Source: Thiosulfatihalobacter marinus
GTDB taxonomy: Bacteria; Pseudomonadota; Alphaproteobacteria; Rhodobacterales; Rhodobacteraceae
Assembly: GCF_016019955.1 (NCBI RefSeq)
Contig: NZ_JAECRZ010000007.1
Location: 158,743 to 222,742 of the forward strand
Direction of reading: 5' to 3'
DNA length: 64,000 nt
Position 1 is the stretch's first letter. Every line of letters starts with the position of its first letter. The position numbers and the translations under genes are program-made. Under the pieces are notes generated by a model. It made no database searches, was not told the DNA's origin, and saw only the letters and a program-made list of their open reading frames with translations. This document shows positions 46,919-55,477 of this stretch, in pieces.

Positions 46919-48751
46919 ATGATATTTCAGGACATCGTGGCAGGTTTTGGCACGGCGTGGCGGCTTCGGTGGCCGATTTGGGCGGTCCACCTTGGATTCA
47001 ACCTGGCGCTGGGTTTGCTGTTGGTTCCGCTGATGGCGCTGGCGGTGCGGCTGGCCCTGTCTTTCGCGGGGCAGCCGGCGCTTGCGGATTTCGACATTGC
47101 CTATTTCCTGTTGTCACCTGTCGGGTTCATCTGCTTTCTTCTCCTTGCCGGTCTGGCGCTGTTTCTCTTCGTTCTGGATCTGGCCCTGATGATGGCGGTT
47201 GGGGTGCGGGCCCGCAGCAATGGCCAGCCGAACCTGTCTGATGCGGTGGCGCTGGTACTGCCGCGCGCCGTGGCAATCATCAAGCTGGGCGTTTGGCTGA
47301 CCTTGCGCATCCTGGCGCTGAGCCTGCCGTTCCTGGCGGTTGCGGGAGCGATCTATGTTACACAGCTTACCGCGTTCGACATCAATTATTACCTGTCCCA
47401 AAGGCCACCAGAATTCCTGCGTGCTGTTGTGTTGATCGGTGGCGTGCTGGCGCTTTTGGTTCTGGTATTGGGACGGGCCCTGGTGCGTTGGACGCTGGTA
47501 TTGCCGCTGGTCCTGTTCGAGGGTGTTTCCCCGCGTGCGGCGTTTTCGCAAAGCGCCCTTGAAATGAAGGGCAGCGAGATTGGCTTTGCACTGCGCATTG
47601 CGGGCTGGTTGATCGGGGCAACCGTGATCGGCGCGGTTCCGCTGGCGGTGATCGGCGCGGTGGCGGATGCCACGGTTTCGGGGTTTGACGGGCGGCTGTC
47701 GGTGCTTGTGGCAATGCTGGGGCTGTTCGCCGGGCTGGGCGCATTGGCGAATTTCGTGGTGACGGGTCTTTCGACCGGGGCGCTGGCCGCGCTGATCATG
47801 GCGCGCGCGGGGTGGCCTGATGCGCGCCTGACAGAATCGGCGCGCGATATGCCGCGCTGGGGGCTGGCGCTTGTTGCTGGCGCGGCGCTGGGGGCGGCGG
47901 TTCTGGGCGGGATCGGACTTGTCGGTCTGGCCCGGTTCGAGACCAGCCCGCGCGTACAGGTCATCGCCCATCGCGGGGCGGCGGGGGCGGCGCCGGAGAA
48001 CACCATGGCCGCCTTTGCCAGGGCCATTGAGGTTGGGGCGGATTGGGTGGAGCTGGATGTGCAGGAATCCGGCGACGGCGACGTTGTCGTGGTGCATGAC
48101 AGCGATTTCATGAAAATCGCCGGCGTCAATCTGAAGATCTGGGACGCGACACAAGCGGACCTGGCCGGGATCGACATTGGCGGCTGGTTCGATCCGGCAT
48201 TTTCGGACCAGCGCACACCGTTGCTGCGCGATGCGCTGGAATTGGCCAGGGGCAGGGCCGGGGTTGTGATCGAATTGAAATACTACGGCCACGACGAAAG
48301 GCTGGAAGAGCGCGTGGTGGAGATTGTCGAGGATCTGGACATGGTGGAGCAGGTCAAGATCATGTCGCTGAAATACGATGCGGTGCGGAAGATGCGCGCC
48401 CTGCGGCCCGATTGGGAGATCGGGCTTCTGGCCACGGCCTCGCTGGGGCGGATGTGGGAGCTGGATGTGGATTTTCTGGCCGTGAACAGCGCGGCCGTGT
48501 CGCACCGGATGGTGCGCGAGACACGGGCGGCGGGCAAGGACCTGTATGTCTGGACGATCAATGACGCGCTGTCGATGTCGCAGATGGTGTCGATGGGTGT
48601 GGACGGGCTGATCACCGACGAACCGGAACTGGCAGGGCAAGTTCTGGCGGAACGGCATGAGCTGAACACATTGGAGCGGATGGTGCTTGGGTTGGCGGGG
48701 TCGCTGGGGCTGGACATGCGCAGCGGAGAGTATCGTGACGAGTCTCCCTAG
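46919..48751 (+). CDS. Glycerophosphodiester phosphodiesterase with N-terminal membrane domain
   Basis: A 610-residue fusion. Residues about 1-335 are the multi-helix membrane domain found in GdpP-like fusions (GDPD N-terminal domain). The C-terminal part is the catalytic TIM barrel: VIAHRGAAGAAPENTMAAF (catalytic His-Arg), WVELDVQES (Glu-Asp metal ligands), VVVHDSDFM (catalytic His), and VVIELKYYG. It releases glycerol 3-phosphate from lipid head-group phosphodiesters. Its 3' end overlaps the start of a secreted PLA2-like gene by 17 bases. Confidence 0.9.
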   Translation: MIFQDIVAGFGTAWRLRWPIWAVHLGFNLALGLLLVPLMALAVRLALSFAGQPALADFDIAYFLLSPVGFICFLLLAGLALFLFVLDLALMMAVGVRARSNGQPNLSDAVALVLPRAVAIIKLGVWLTLRILALSLPFLAVAGAIYVTQLTAFDINYYLSQRPPEFLRAVVLIGGVLALLVLVLGRALVRWTLVLPLVLFEGVSPRAAFSQSALEMKGSEIGFALRIAGWLIGATVIGAVPLAVIGAVADATVSGFDGRLSVLVAMLGLFAGLGALANFVVTGLSTGALAALIMARAGWPDARLTESARDMPRWGLALVAGAALGAAVLGGIGLVGLARFETSPRVQVIAHRGAAGAAPENTMAAFARAIEVGADWVELDVQESGDGDVVVVHDSDFMKIAGVNLKIWDATQADLAGIDIGGWFDPAFSDQRTPLLRDALELARGRAGVVIELKYYGHDERLEERVVEIVEDLDMVEQVKIMSLKYDAVRKMRALRPDWEIGLLATASLGRMWELDVDFLAVNSAAVSHRMVRETRAAGKDLYVWTINDALSMSQMVSMGVDGLITDEPELAGQVLAERHELNTLERMVLGLAGSLGLDMRSGEYRDESP

Positions 48752-49286
48752 GGCAGCAGTGCTGGCGACATTGCTTGTGGCGGCCACCGGGGCGGCCGGG
48801 GAGATGTCGGGGCCGACGGCGCGGCTGGAGCTTTGGCGCCATGAGCGGTTGCAGGACACCCGCGCAACCGAGGGCGCGACGCTGGCCCCGTTTACCACGG
48901 ATGGCTGTTCCGGGGGCATGTCGGCGGTTTGGCAACAGGTTGCGCGGTGGTTCCCGGAATTTGGCGCGGCGCATGAGCAAGCGCCCCCCTGGGAAGCCTG
49001 TTGTGTGACCCATGACCGGGCCTATCATCTGGGCGGCCCGGACCCGGCGCCGATGGCCAGCTATCAGGCGCGGCTTGCGGCGGATCGGGCGTTGCGGGCC
49101 TGTGTCGTGGAAACCGGCGTGACCCGGAGCGCGGAATTGCAGCTGCGGTATGGCATGAGCGCGGCTCAGGTCGAGCGGGCCTATGAACAGTTCGGGCAGG
49201 CGATGTTCAGCGCGGTGCGGCTGGGCGGTGCGCCCTGTTCTGGGTTGCCCTGGCGCTGGGGGTATGGCTGGGCCCAGTGTTTCTGA
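48735..49286 (+). CDS. Secreted phospholipase A2-like protein
   Basis: A 183-residue protein with a signal peptide (about residues 1-22, ending GAAG). The central motif TTDGCSGGMS followed by WEACCVTHDRAYHLGG matches the bacterial PLA2 active site CCxxHDxxY, with the catalytic His-Asp pair and adjoining disulfide cysteines. A late CSGLP and QCF may form another disulfide. The GTG start at 48735 follows GGAGAG by five bases and lies inside the end of the GDPD gene, so the two phospholipid-degrading enzymes are probably made together. Confidence 0.65.
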   Translation: MTSLPRAAVLATLLVAATGAAGEMSGPTARLELWRHERLQDTRATEGATLAPFTTDGCSGGMSAVWQQVARWFPEFGAAHEQAPPWEACCVTHDRAYHLGGPDPAPMASYQARLAADRALRACVVETGVTRSAELQLRYGMSAAQVERAYEQFGQAMFSAVRLGGAPCSGLPWRWGYGWAQCF

Positions 49287-49289
49287 GGG

Positions 49290-49868
49290 TCAGCGGGCAA
49301 ACCAGCGCGCCAGTTTCGGGCGCAGCCATGCCCACAAGGCCGGGGCGCCGCGATGGATCGGCGTGCCGACGCGGGTGTCAAGCTGGTCGAGCGTGACATC
49401 GTAGTCGGTCCACGACCCGCCTCCGATTTCCATATTGGTGATTGGCGTGGGCAGACGGTCGATTGCCTTGGCAAATCGCGATTCGGGAGTTTCTGCCGCT
49501 TCAAATTCAAACCATAAGGTACGGAATTCATTCCGTAAATCTTCAGGCAATATGCCGAAAATCCGATCCGCGGCCGCCTTCTCGGCGGTCTCGACGGCGG
49601 CGCGGTCGACCTGTGCGTGAATGGGCGCGTCGCCCGCGTCGATCTCGACAATGTCGTGCAGCAGCAGCATCTTGAGCACGCGGTTGATGTTTACCGGTGT
49701 TTCGGCATGTTCCGCCAAGACCAGCGCATACAGCATCACGTGCCAGGAATGTTCGGCGGAATTCTCGAACCGGCTGTCGTCAATCAGCCGTGAGGCCCGC
49801 AACACCGATTTGAGATGATCGGTCTCTTTCAGAAAGGCGATCTGGGAATTGATGCGGGCCGTCGTCAT
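49290..49868 (-). CDS. HD-domain hydrolase (YfbR-like)
   Basis: A 192-residue metal-dependent phosphohydrolase. The HD pattern is NSAEHSWHVMLYALVL and LLLHDIVEIDAGD (His, His-Asp, and the later Asp in KAIDRLPTPITN), as in YfbR-type 5'-deoxynucleotidases. The substrate is likely a nucleotide monophosphate. The ATG at 49868 overlaps the stop of the upstream 78-residue gene by four bases. It converges on the PLA2-like gene with three bases between. Confidence 0.85.
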   Translation of the reverse strand: MTTARINSQIAFLKETDHLKSVLRASRLIDDSRFENSAEHSWHVMLYALVLAEHAETPVNINRVLKMLLLHDIVEIDAGDAPIHAQVDRAAVETAEKAAADRIFGILPEDLRNEFRTLWFEFEAAETPESRFAKAIDRLPTPITNMEIGGGSWTDYDVTLDQLDTRVGTPIHRGAPALWAWLRPKLARWFAR

Positions 49869-50101
49869 TCGTCCGGCCCGGCGTTCTTTCGCGCTTCCTT
49901 GACCCGCGCCACCAGAAACGACCGGGCCTTTTCCTCGGCCAGCCGCACACGCACCTCTGTCAGAAACGCCTCTTCCAGCGATTGCGAGGCGGCGGCGAGA
50001 ACGTTTCCGACCTCGACAAACAGGCGATCGTCGCCAGTAATCCGCTGTGCCTTCAGCGTGTCCTCGGCCAGCTTGGCCGCGAGTGTTTCGATCGTCCCCA
50101 T
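49865..50101 (-). CDS. Small conserved protein, mostly alpha-helical
   Basis: A 78-residue cytosolic protein, probably helical throughout, with charged heptad-like segments (SQSLEEAFLTEVRVRLAEEKARSF, about residues 39-62). No cysteine, signal or membrane segment. No family was recognised; related small proteins occur in Rhodobacterales beside HD-domain genes. It is the middle gene of a tightly coupled three-gene set: TGATG with the hydrolase upstream and ATGA with the HD gene downstream. Confidence 0.6.
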   Translation of the reverse strand: MGTIETLAAKLAEDTLKAQRITGDDRLFVEVGNVLAAASQSLEEAFLTEVRVRLAEEKARSFLVARVKEARKNAGPDE

Positions 50102-50757
50102 CAGCGGGTGGTTTCGGTGAGTCGGCGTTTGACGTAATCGGTCACGTTGCCCACCATCTGGTCCATGTAGTTGTCGTTTTCAAAGAAATGCCCCGCACCG
50201 TCGATTTCGGTATGGGTGATGGTGATACCCTTCTGTTCGTGCAGCTTGTTGACCAGCGTATGCGTGTCTGGCGGCGGTGCCACCCTGTCGCTGGTGCCGT
50301 TGATCACCAGGCCCGAACTGGGGCAGGGCGCAAGGAACGAGAAATCATACATGTTTGCCGGCGGCGCGACGGAGATGAACCCGGTAATCTCGGGGCGGCG
50401 CATCAAAAGCTGCATGCCGATCCAGGCCCCGAACGAGAAACCGGCAACCCAGCAATGCTTGGAGTTGTTGTTCATCGATTGAAGGTAATCCAGCGCCGAG
50501 GCGGCATCGGACAATTCACCCACGCCCTGATCATATTCGCCCTGGCTGCGCCCCACGCCGCGGAAATTGAACCGCAAGACCGTGAAGCCCATATTGTAGA
50601 AGGCATAATGCAGATTATAGACAACCTTGTTGTTCATCGTCCCGCCGAATTGCGGGTGCGGATGCAGCACGATGGCAATGGGGGCGTCTTTTTCTTTCTG
50701 GGGGTGGTAGCGGCCTTCCAGGCGGCCTTCGGGTCCGGGAAAAATCACCTCGGGCAT
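50101..50757 (-). CDS. Alpha/beta hydrolase of the small conserved type
   Basis: A 218-residue serine hydrolase. The nucleophile elbow is AGFSFGAWIG (about 107-116), FNFRGVGRSQG is the oxyanion-side loop, and the end GAGHFF supplies the catalytic His, with NGTSDRVAPP for the Asp. The PHPQFGGTMNNKVV motif marks the widespread family of uncharacterised hydrolases seen in most alphaproteobacteria. First gene of the three-gene unit, divergent from iscR. Confidence 0.85.
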   Translation of the reverse strand: MPEVIFPGPEGRLEGRYHPQKEKDAPIAIVLHPHPQFGGTMNNKVVYNLHYAFYNMGFTVLRFNFRGVGRSQGEYDQGVGELSDAASALDYLQSMNNNSKHCWVAGFSFGAWIGMQLLMRRPEITGFISVAPPANMYDFSFLAPCPSSGLVINGTSDRVAPPPDTHTLVNKLHEQKGITITHTEIDGAGHFFENDNYMDQMVGNVTDYVKRRLTETTR

Positions 50758-50797
50758 GGTGTGTCGCTTCTCTCCTGTGAAAGGTGCACGGCAATTC

Positions 50798-50826
50798 TTG
50801 ACGAATTTGCTAGGACACCTTAGAAC
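50798..50826 (+). promoter_or_regulatory. Candidate iscR-suf promoter
   Basis: TTGACG (50798-50803), 17-base spacer, TAGAAC (50821-50826). The -10 box lies inside the TTAGAACTGTTCTAA palindrome, so any protein bound there would hide it. Confidence 0.55.
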
Positions 50827-50834
50827 TGTTCTAA
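50820..50834. promoter_or_regulatory. Perfect palindrome TTAGAACTGTTCTAA, Irr/ICE-like box
   Basis: A 15-base perfect palindrome of the TTAGAA-N3-TTCTAA type, which matches the iron-control element recognised by Irr in alphaproteobacteria. It covers the -10 region of the iscR-suf promoter. Repression of Fe-S assembly genes by Irr at low iron or heme is inferred. Confidence 0.65.
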
Positions 50835-50920
50835 TCACTGATCGGTATCGCAACCGGCAGGGTTTCAAGGGACTTAAGCGCACAGGGCGCTTTCGTCAAT
50901 CTATTCGCAAGGGATGCGCG

Positions 50921-51385
50921 ATGAAACTGTCTACGAAAGGCCGTTACGCAGTTGTCGCGCTGGCCGATATTGCCATGCAACCGGCGGATGGTCTGGTCAG
51001 CCTGTCCGAGATTTCCCGGCGTCAGGACATTTCACTGCCGTATCTGGAACAGTTGTTTGTCAAGCTGCGCCGGGCCGGGCTGGTGGACTCGGTGCGCGGC
51101 CCGGGTGGCGGGTATCGCCTGGCGCTGCCGCCGGCGGAAATTCGGGTGGTGGACATTCTGGGGGCCGTGGATGAAACGGTGTCTGCCCTGCATACGGGCG
51201 CCGGGGCAACGGGGGCGCTGAGCGGATCGCGGGCGCAATCCATGGCCAACCGCTTGTGGGAGGGGCTGTCGGCCCATGTCTATGTGTTCCTGCACCAGAC
51301 GCGCCTGTCGGATGTCGTGCGCAATGACCTGGCGCCGTGCCCTGCGGTGCCGACCCTGTTTTCTGTGGTGGATGACGACGGCTGA
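50921..51385 (+). CDS. iscR: Rrf2-family regulator IscR (single-cysteine type)
   Basis: A 154-residue winged-helix repressor controlling Fe-S cluster assembly. The N-terminal HTH (MKLSTKGRYAVVALADIA; LPYLEQLFVKLRRAGLVDSVRGPGGGYRLA) is standard for IscR. The three Cys of E. coli IscR (near residues 92-104) are absent: the region reads LHTGAGATGALSGS, and the only Cys is residue 140 (LAPCPAVP). Rhodobacter IscR is known to bind a cluster through an unusual ligand set with few or one Cys, so this form is probably active. The gene leads the suf operon; its TGA overlaps the iscS-like ATG. Confidence 0.93.
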   Translation: MKLSTKGRYAVVALADIAMQPADGLVSLSEISRRQDISLPYLEQLFVKLRRAGLVDSVRGPGGGYRLALPPAEIRVVDILGAVDETVSALHTGAGATGALSGSRAQSMANRLWEGLSAHVYVFLHQTRLSDVVRNDLAPCPAVPTLFSVVDDDG

Positions 51386-52425
51386 TGCGCGTGTATCTGG
51401 ACCATAACGCCACAGCGCCCCTGCGCGCCGAAGCGCGCGAGGCGATGATTGCGGCGATGGATGTCGTGGGCAATCCATCCAGCGTGCATGGTGAGGGACG
51501 CCGCGCCAAGGCGATTGTGGAAAAGGCGCGTGGCCAGATTGCCAGCGCGCTTGGAGCGGACGGGGCGGATGTGATATTCACCTCGGGTGCCACGGAAGCG
51601 GCGGCACTGGCCCTGCGCGGACGGGAACTGCACGCCGGGGATATCGAACATGATGCGGTTGCGGCCTGGGTCGCATCGGATTTGCCGGTGGACGCTCAGG
51701 GGCGGGTGATCGTGGGCGACCCCGCGCGATGCGCGTTGCAACTGGCCAATTCGGAAACCGGCGTGGTGCAGGACTTGCCTGCGGGTCTGGCGGTTTCCGA
51801 TATGACGCAGGGCTTTGGCAAACTGGCGCTGGCGTTCAACTGGTCCGGTGCCGGTATGGCACTGATTTCGGCGCACAAGCTGGGCGGGCCAAAAGGGATT
51901 GGCGCATTGGTGGTCAGGCGCGGCACGGATGTGGCCGCCCAGTTGCGCGGGGGTGGCCAGGAAATGGGCCGGCGCGCGGGCACGGAAAACGTGATCGGAG
52001 CCGCCGGATTTGCCGCTGCGGCCACGGCTGCGGCAAAAGATTTGGCGGATGGGGCGTGGGATCGGGTTGCGTCTTTACGCGATTTGCTGGAAGAGACCCT
52101 TGCCGTCGAGGCAAAAGATACCATTTTTGTCGGGAAAGGTTCCGGACGCCTGCCAAATACATCCTGTATCGCCACGCCCGGCTGGAAGGGTGAAACGCAG
52201 GTGATGCAGATGGATCTGGCCGGTTTCGCGATCAGTGCCGGGTCGGCCTGTTCGTCGGGCAAGGTGCGCGCCAGCCGGGTGCTGACCGCGATGGGATTTG
52301 AAGACGCCACTGCGGCAGGGGCCATCCGGGTCTCGCTGGGGCTGGAAACGAAACAGGAAGAGGTGATGCGCTTTGCCGAAAGCTGGCTGGCACATTACAG
52401 GAAATTCCGCGCCCGCGCGGCGTGA
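51385..52425 (+). CDS. Cysteine desulfurase, IscS/NifS-type, short form
   Basis: A 346-residue pyridoxal-phosphate enzyme of aminotransferase class V. YLDHNATAPLRAEA at the start, SAHKLGGPKGIGALVVR with the PLP Lys, and the catalytic loop SAGSACSSGKVRASRVL with the Cys persulfide are all present. It is shorter than E. coli IscS (404). This type is found directly after iscR in Rhodobacterales suf operons beside a separate sufS. Whether it supplies sulfur to SufBCD is not shown. Confidence 0.88.
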   Translation: MRVYLDHNATAPLRAEAREAMIAAMDVVGNPSSVHGEGRRAKAIVEKARGQIASALGADGADVIFTSGATEAAALALRGRELHAGDIEHDAVAAWVASDLPVDAQGRVIVGDPARCALQLANSETGVVQDLPAGLAVSDMTQGFGKLALAFNWSGAGMALISAHKLGGPKGIGALVVRRGTDVAAQLRGGGQEMGRRAGTENVIGAAGFAAAATAAAKDLADGAWDRVASLRDLLEETLAVEAKDTIFVGKGSGRLPNTSCIATPGWKGETQVMQMDLAGFAISAGSACSSGKVRASRVLTAMGFEDATAAGAIRVSLGLETKQEEVMRFAESWLAHYRKFRARAA

Positions 52426-52442
52426 GTTGAACAGGAGAGATC

Positions 52443-53966
52443 ATGGCCACTCTGGACCAGACGGATGTCAAGGAAGGTGTCGATCAGGAAACCGTCGATG
52501 CCGTGCGCGAAGTTGGCGGCAAGTACAAGTACGGCTGGGAAACCGAGATCGAGATGGACTATGCCCCAAAAGGGCTGACCGAGGACATCGTGCGCCTGAT
52601 TTCGCACAAGAACGAAGAGCCGGAGTGGATGACAGAATGGCGGCTGGACGCTTATCGCCGCTGGCTGACCAAGGAAGAGCCGGATTGGGCGATGGTGGAT
52701 TATCCCGAAATCGATTTTCAGGATCAATATTACTATGCCCGCCCCAAGAGCATGGAAATCAAGCCCAAGTCGCTGGACGAAGTCGACCCCAAGCTGTTGG
52801 CCACCTATGAAAAGCTGGGTATCCCGCTGAAAGAGCAGATGATCCTGGCCGGGGTTGAAGGGGCCGAGGCCGCGCCCGCCGAGGGGCGCAAGGTGGCTGT
52901 GGACGCGGTGTTCGATTCCGTGTCGGTCGGCACGACGTTCCAGAAAGAACTGAAAGCGGCGGGGGTTATCTTCTGTTCGATTTCCGAGGCGATCCGCGAG
53001 CATCCTGAACTGGTCCGCAAATACCTGGGATCGGTGGTGCCGGTGTCGGACAATTTTTATGCGACGCTCAATTCGGCCGTGTTCTCGGATGGCTCGTTTG
53101 TCTATATCCCGCCGGGGGTACGTTGCCCGATGGAATTGTCGACCTATTTCCGCATCAATGCCGAAAACACCGGCCAGTTCGAGCGCACGCTGATCATTGC
53201 CGACAAGGGCAGCTATGTCAGCTATCTGGAAGGCTGCACCGCGCCGCAACGCGACACCAGCCAGTTGCACGCCGCCGTGGTGGAGATCATTGTCGAGGAA
53301 GACGCCGAGGTGAAATACTCCACGGTGCAGAACTGGTACCCGGGCGATGAAAACGGCAAGGGCGGCATCTATAACTTTGTGACCAAGCGCGCCGATTGCC
53401 GCGGCGACCGTGCCAAGGTGATGTGGACACAGGTGGAGACCGGCTCTGCCGTGACCTGGAAATACCCGTCCTGCATCCTGCGCGGCGATGACAGCCAGGG
53501 CGAGTTTTATTCGATCGCCATCACCAACCACCACCAACAGGCCGACACCGGCACCAAGATGATCCATCTGGGCAAGAACACCAAGTCGCGCATTGTCTCC
53601 AAGGGGATCAGCGCGGGCGTGGCGCAAAACACGTACCGGGGCCTTGTGTCGATGCACCCAAGGGCGAAGAATTCCCGCAACTATACACAGTGCGACAGCT
53701 TGTTGATCGGCGACAAATGCGGCGCGCATACGGTGCCCTATATCGAAGTCAGGAACAACTCGTCGAGAGTGGAGCACGAGGCCACGACGTCCAAGGTGGA
53801 TGATGACCAGATGTTCTATTGCCGCCAGCGCGGCATGGACGAGGAAGAGGCCGTGGCGCTGATCGTCAACGGGTTTGCCAAGGAGGTGCTTCAGGCGCTG
53901 CCGATGGAATTTGCCATGGAAGCGCAACAGCTTGTGGCGATTTCGCTGGAGGGGTCCGTTGGCTGA
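52443..53966 (+). CDS. sufB: Fe-S cluster scaffold subunit SufB
   Basis: The cysteine-containing scaffold of the SufBC2D complex that builds Fe-S clusters. The 507 residues show SufB hallmarks: [60 protein letters not shown], and the C-terminal [19 protein letters not shown], with E434/C405-like positions occupied. The ATG follows AACAGGAGAG. The stop overlaps the start of a small membrane-protein gene. Confidence 0.96.
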   Translation: MATLDQTDVKEGVDQETVDAVREVGGKYKYGWETEIEMDYAPKGLTEDIVRLISHKNEEPEWMTEWRLDAYRRWLTKEEPDWAMVDYPEIDFQDQYYYARPKSMEIKPKSLDEVDPKLLATYEKLGIPLKEQMILAGVEGAEAAPAEGRKVAVDAVFDSVSVGTTFQKELKAAGVIFCSISEAIREHPELVRKYLGSVVPVSDNFYATLNSAVFSDGSFVYIPPGVRCPMELSTYFRINAENTGQFERTLIIADKGSYVSYLEGCTAPQRDTSQLHAAVVEIIVEEDAEVKYSTVQNWYPGDENGKGGIYNFVTKRADCRGDRAKVMWTQVETGSAVTWKYPSCILRGDDSQGEFYSIAITNHHQQADTGTKMIHLGKNTKSRIVSKGISAGVAQNTYRGLVSMHPRAKNSRNYTQCDSLLIGDKCGAHTVPYIEVRNNSSRVEHEATTSKVDDDQMFYCRQRGMDEEEAVALIVNGFAKEVLQALPMEFAMEAQQLVAISLEGSVG

Positions 53967-54153
53967 TTTCACACGACGCATCGAGGCCGCGATCCCCATT
54001 GTCATGCCGGCGCTTGGCGGGCTGGCCGGGGTGATCTGGGTGAACATGAACAAGTCGGAATTCATCAATCCCGTGTTGGGGATTGGCGGGGGCATCGTGG
54101 GCGGCTGGATCGCCGGCCGGATCCTTCTGAAACTCATGCAACGGCGGCGCTGA
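53959..54153 (+). CDS. Small membrane protein with glycine-rich helices (suf operon)
   Basis: A 64-residue protein with two hydrophobic helices (about 11-29 and 38-57) and glycine-zipper patterns ([14 protein letters not shown]). Start TTG at 53959, four bases after GGAGGGG and overlapping the sufB end by eight bases. It ends in basic MQRRR. Function unknown. Small genes of this kind occur between sufB and sufC in Rhodobacterales, but the role is unproved. Confidence 0.6.
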   Translation: MADFTRRIEAAIPIVMPALGGLAGVIWVNMNKSEFINPVLGIGGGIVGGWIAGRILLKLMQRRR

Positions 54154-54359
54154 TGGAAACCCTGCAAATCCTCATGCAGAAATCCGCGGGCGCGGGGGCG
54201 GGCGTGGCCATTGGAACGGCCATTGGCCTGCTGGTGCGGCGCCACCGGACCGGCAACAGTAACGGGCTGATCAATGGATCCATCTTTGTCACCTCGGCGG
54301 TCTTCGGAACGGTCGCGCTGGGCGTGATGATGCTGATCACCTATGTCGGAGGGTTCTGA
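54153..54359 (+). CDS. Small membrane protein (suf operon)
   Basis: A 68-residue protein with two hydrophobic segments (about 12-28, [16 protein letters not shown], and 44-65). The ATG overlaps the stop of the preceding gene by one base (TGATG), so the two may be a functional pair. Glycine-rich like its neighbour. Function unknown. Confidence 0.6.
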   Translation: METLQILMQKSAGAGAGVAIGTAIGLLVRRHRTGNSNGLINGSIFVTSAVFGTVALGVMMLITYVGGF

Positions 54360-54361
54360 GC

Positions 54362-54676
54362 ATGATCGTGACGACAACACCCGGCATCGAGGGGCGCCGG
54401 ATCACCGAATACCACGGCATTGTCGTGGGTGAGGCAATCATGGGCGCCAATCTGGTGCGCGATTTCTTTGCCTCGATCACCGATGTGGTTGGCGGGCGCT
54501 CGGGCGCCTATGAAAGCAAATTGCAGGATGCGCGCGAAGTCGCGCTGGCGGAACTGGAAGCGCGGGCGGCAGGCAAGGGCGCCAATGCCGTGGTGGGCGT
54601 GGATCTGGATTACGAAGTCGTGGGCGACTCGATGTTGATGGTTTCGGCCAGCGGCACCGCCGTCTCCGTGGAATAA
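54362..54676 (+). CDS. YbjQ/UPF0145 family protein
   Basis: A 104-residue protein of the YbjQ family (PF01906-type). [35 protein letters not shown] and [20 protein letters not shown] are the conserved blocks; [15 protein letters not shown] closes it. Such proteins form pentamers and are sometimes described as heavy-metal binding, with no confirmed role. Its place in the suf operon suggests a link to metal or Fe-S homeostasis (inference). Begins two bases after the upstream stop. Confidence 0.85.
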   Translation: MIVTTTPGIEGRRITEYHGIVVGEAIMGANLVRDFFASITDVVGGRSGAYESKLQDAREVALAELEARAAGKGANAVVGVDLDYEVVGDSMLMVSASGTAVSVE

Positions 54677-54721
54677 CAGGGCGGCGCGCGAACCGTCCGG
54701 GAAATGTCGAAGGAAGATAAT

Positions 54722-55477
54722 ATGTTGGAAATCAGGGGCCTGAGGGTCAAACTTGAAGAAGAAGACAAGCAGATCCTCAAGGGTGTGGATCTGACGGTCG
54801 AGGCGGGCAAAGTGCACGCGATCATGGGGCCGAACGGATCGGGTAAATCGACGCTGTCCTATGTGCTGTCGGGTCGTGACGGGTATGAAGTGACCGGTGG
54901 AAGCGCCACTTTGGAGGGTGCGGACCTTCTGGAACTGGAGCCGGAAGAACGCGCCGCGCTGGGGTTGTTTCTGGCATTCCAGTATCCGGTGGAAATTCCC
55001 GGCGTCGGCAACATGACCTTCCTGCGCACCGCCGTGAACGCCCAGCGCAAGGCGAAAGGGCTGGAAGACATGTCGGCGGCCGAGTTCCTGAAGGTGATCC
55101 GGGCCAAGGCCAAGACGCTGAAGATCGATGCGGACATGCTGAAACGTCCCGTCAATGTGGGGTTCTCGGGCGGTGAGAAAAAGCGCAACGAAATCCTGCA
55201 AATGGCGATGCTGGAACCCAAGATGTGCATCCTGGACGAGACCGACTCGGGGTTGGACGTGGACGCCATGAAGCTTGTGTCCGAGGGCGTGAACGCATTG
55301 CGTGATGCGGGCCGCGGATTTCTTGTGATCACCCACTATCAGCGCTTGCTGGACCATATCAAACCGGATGTGGTGCATATCATGGCCGACGGGCGGATCG
55401 TCAAATCCGGCGGGCCGGAACTGGCGCTGGAAGTGGAACAGAACGGCTATGCCGATATCCTGGCCGAGGTGGCGTAA
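54722..55477 (+). CDS. sufC: Fe-S assembly ATPase SufC
   Basis: ABC-type ATPase of SufBC2D. The 251 residues carry Walker A MGPNGSGKSTLSYVL, the Q-loop FLAFQYPVEIPG, the signature VGFSGGEKKRNEILQ and Walker B ILDETDSGLDVDAMK. The ATG at 54722 follows AAGGAAG; the ATG at 54704 would place that site inside the gene. The stop overlaps the sufD start (TAATG). Confidence 0.96.
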   Translation: MLEIRGLRVKLEEEDKQILKGVDLTVEAGKVHAIMGPNGSGKSTLSYVLSGRDGYEVTGGSATLEGADLLELEPEERAALGLFLAFQYPVEIPGVGNMTFLRTAVNAQRKAKGLEDMSAAEFLKVIRAKAKTLKIDADMLKRPVNVGFSGGEKKRNEILQMAMLEPKMCILDETDSGLDVDAMKLVSEGVNALRDAGRGFLVITHYQRLLDHIKPDVVHIMADGRIVKSGGPELALEVEQNGYADILAEVA

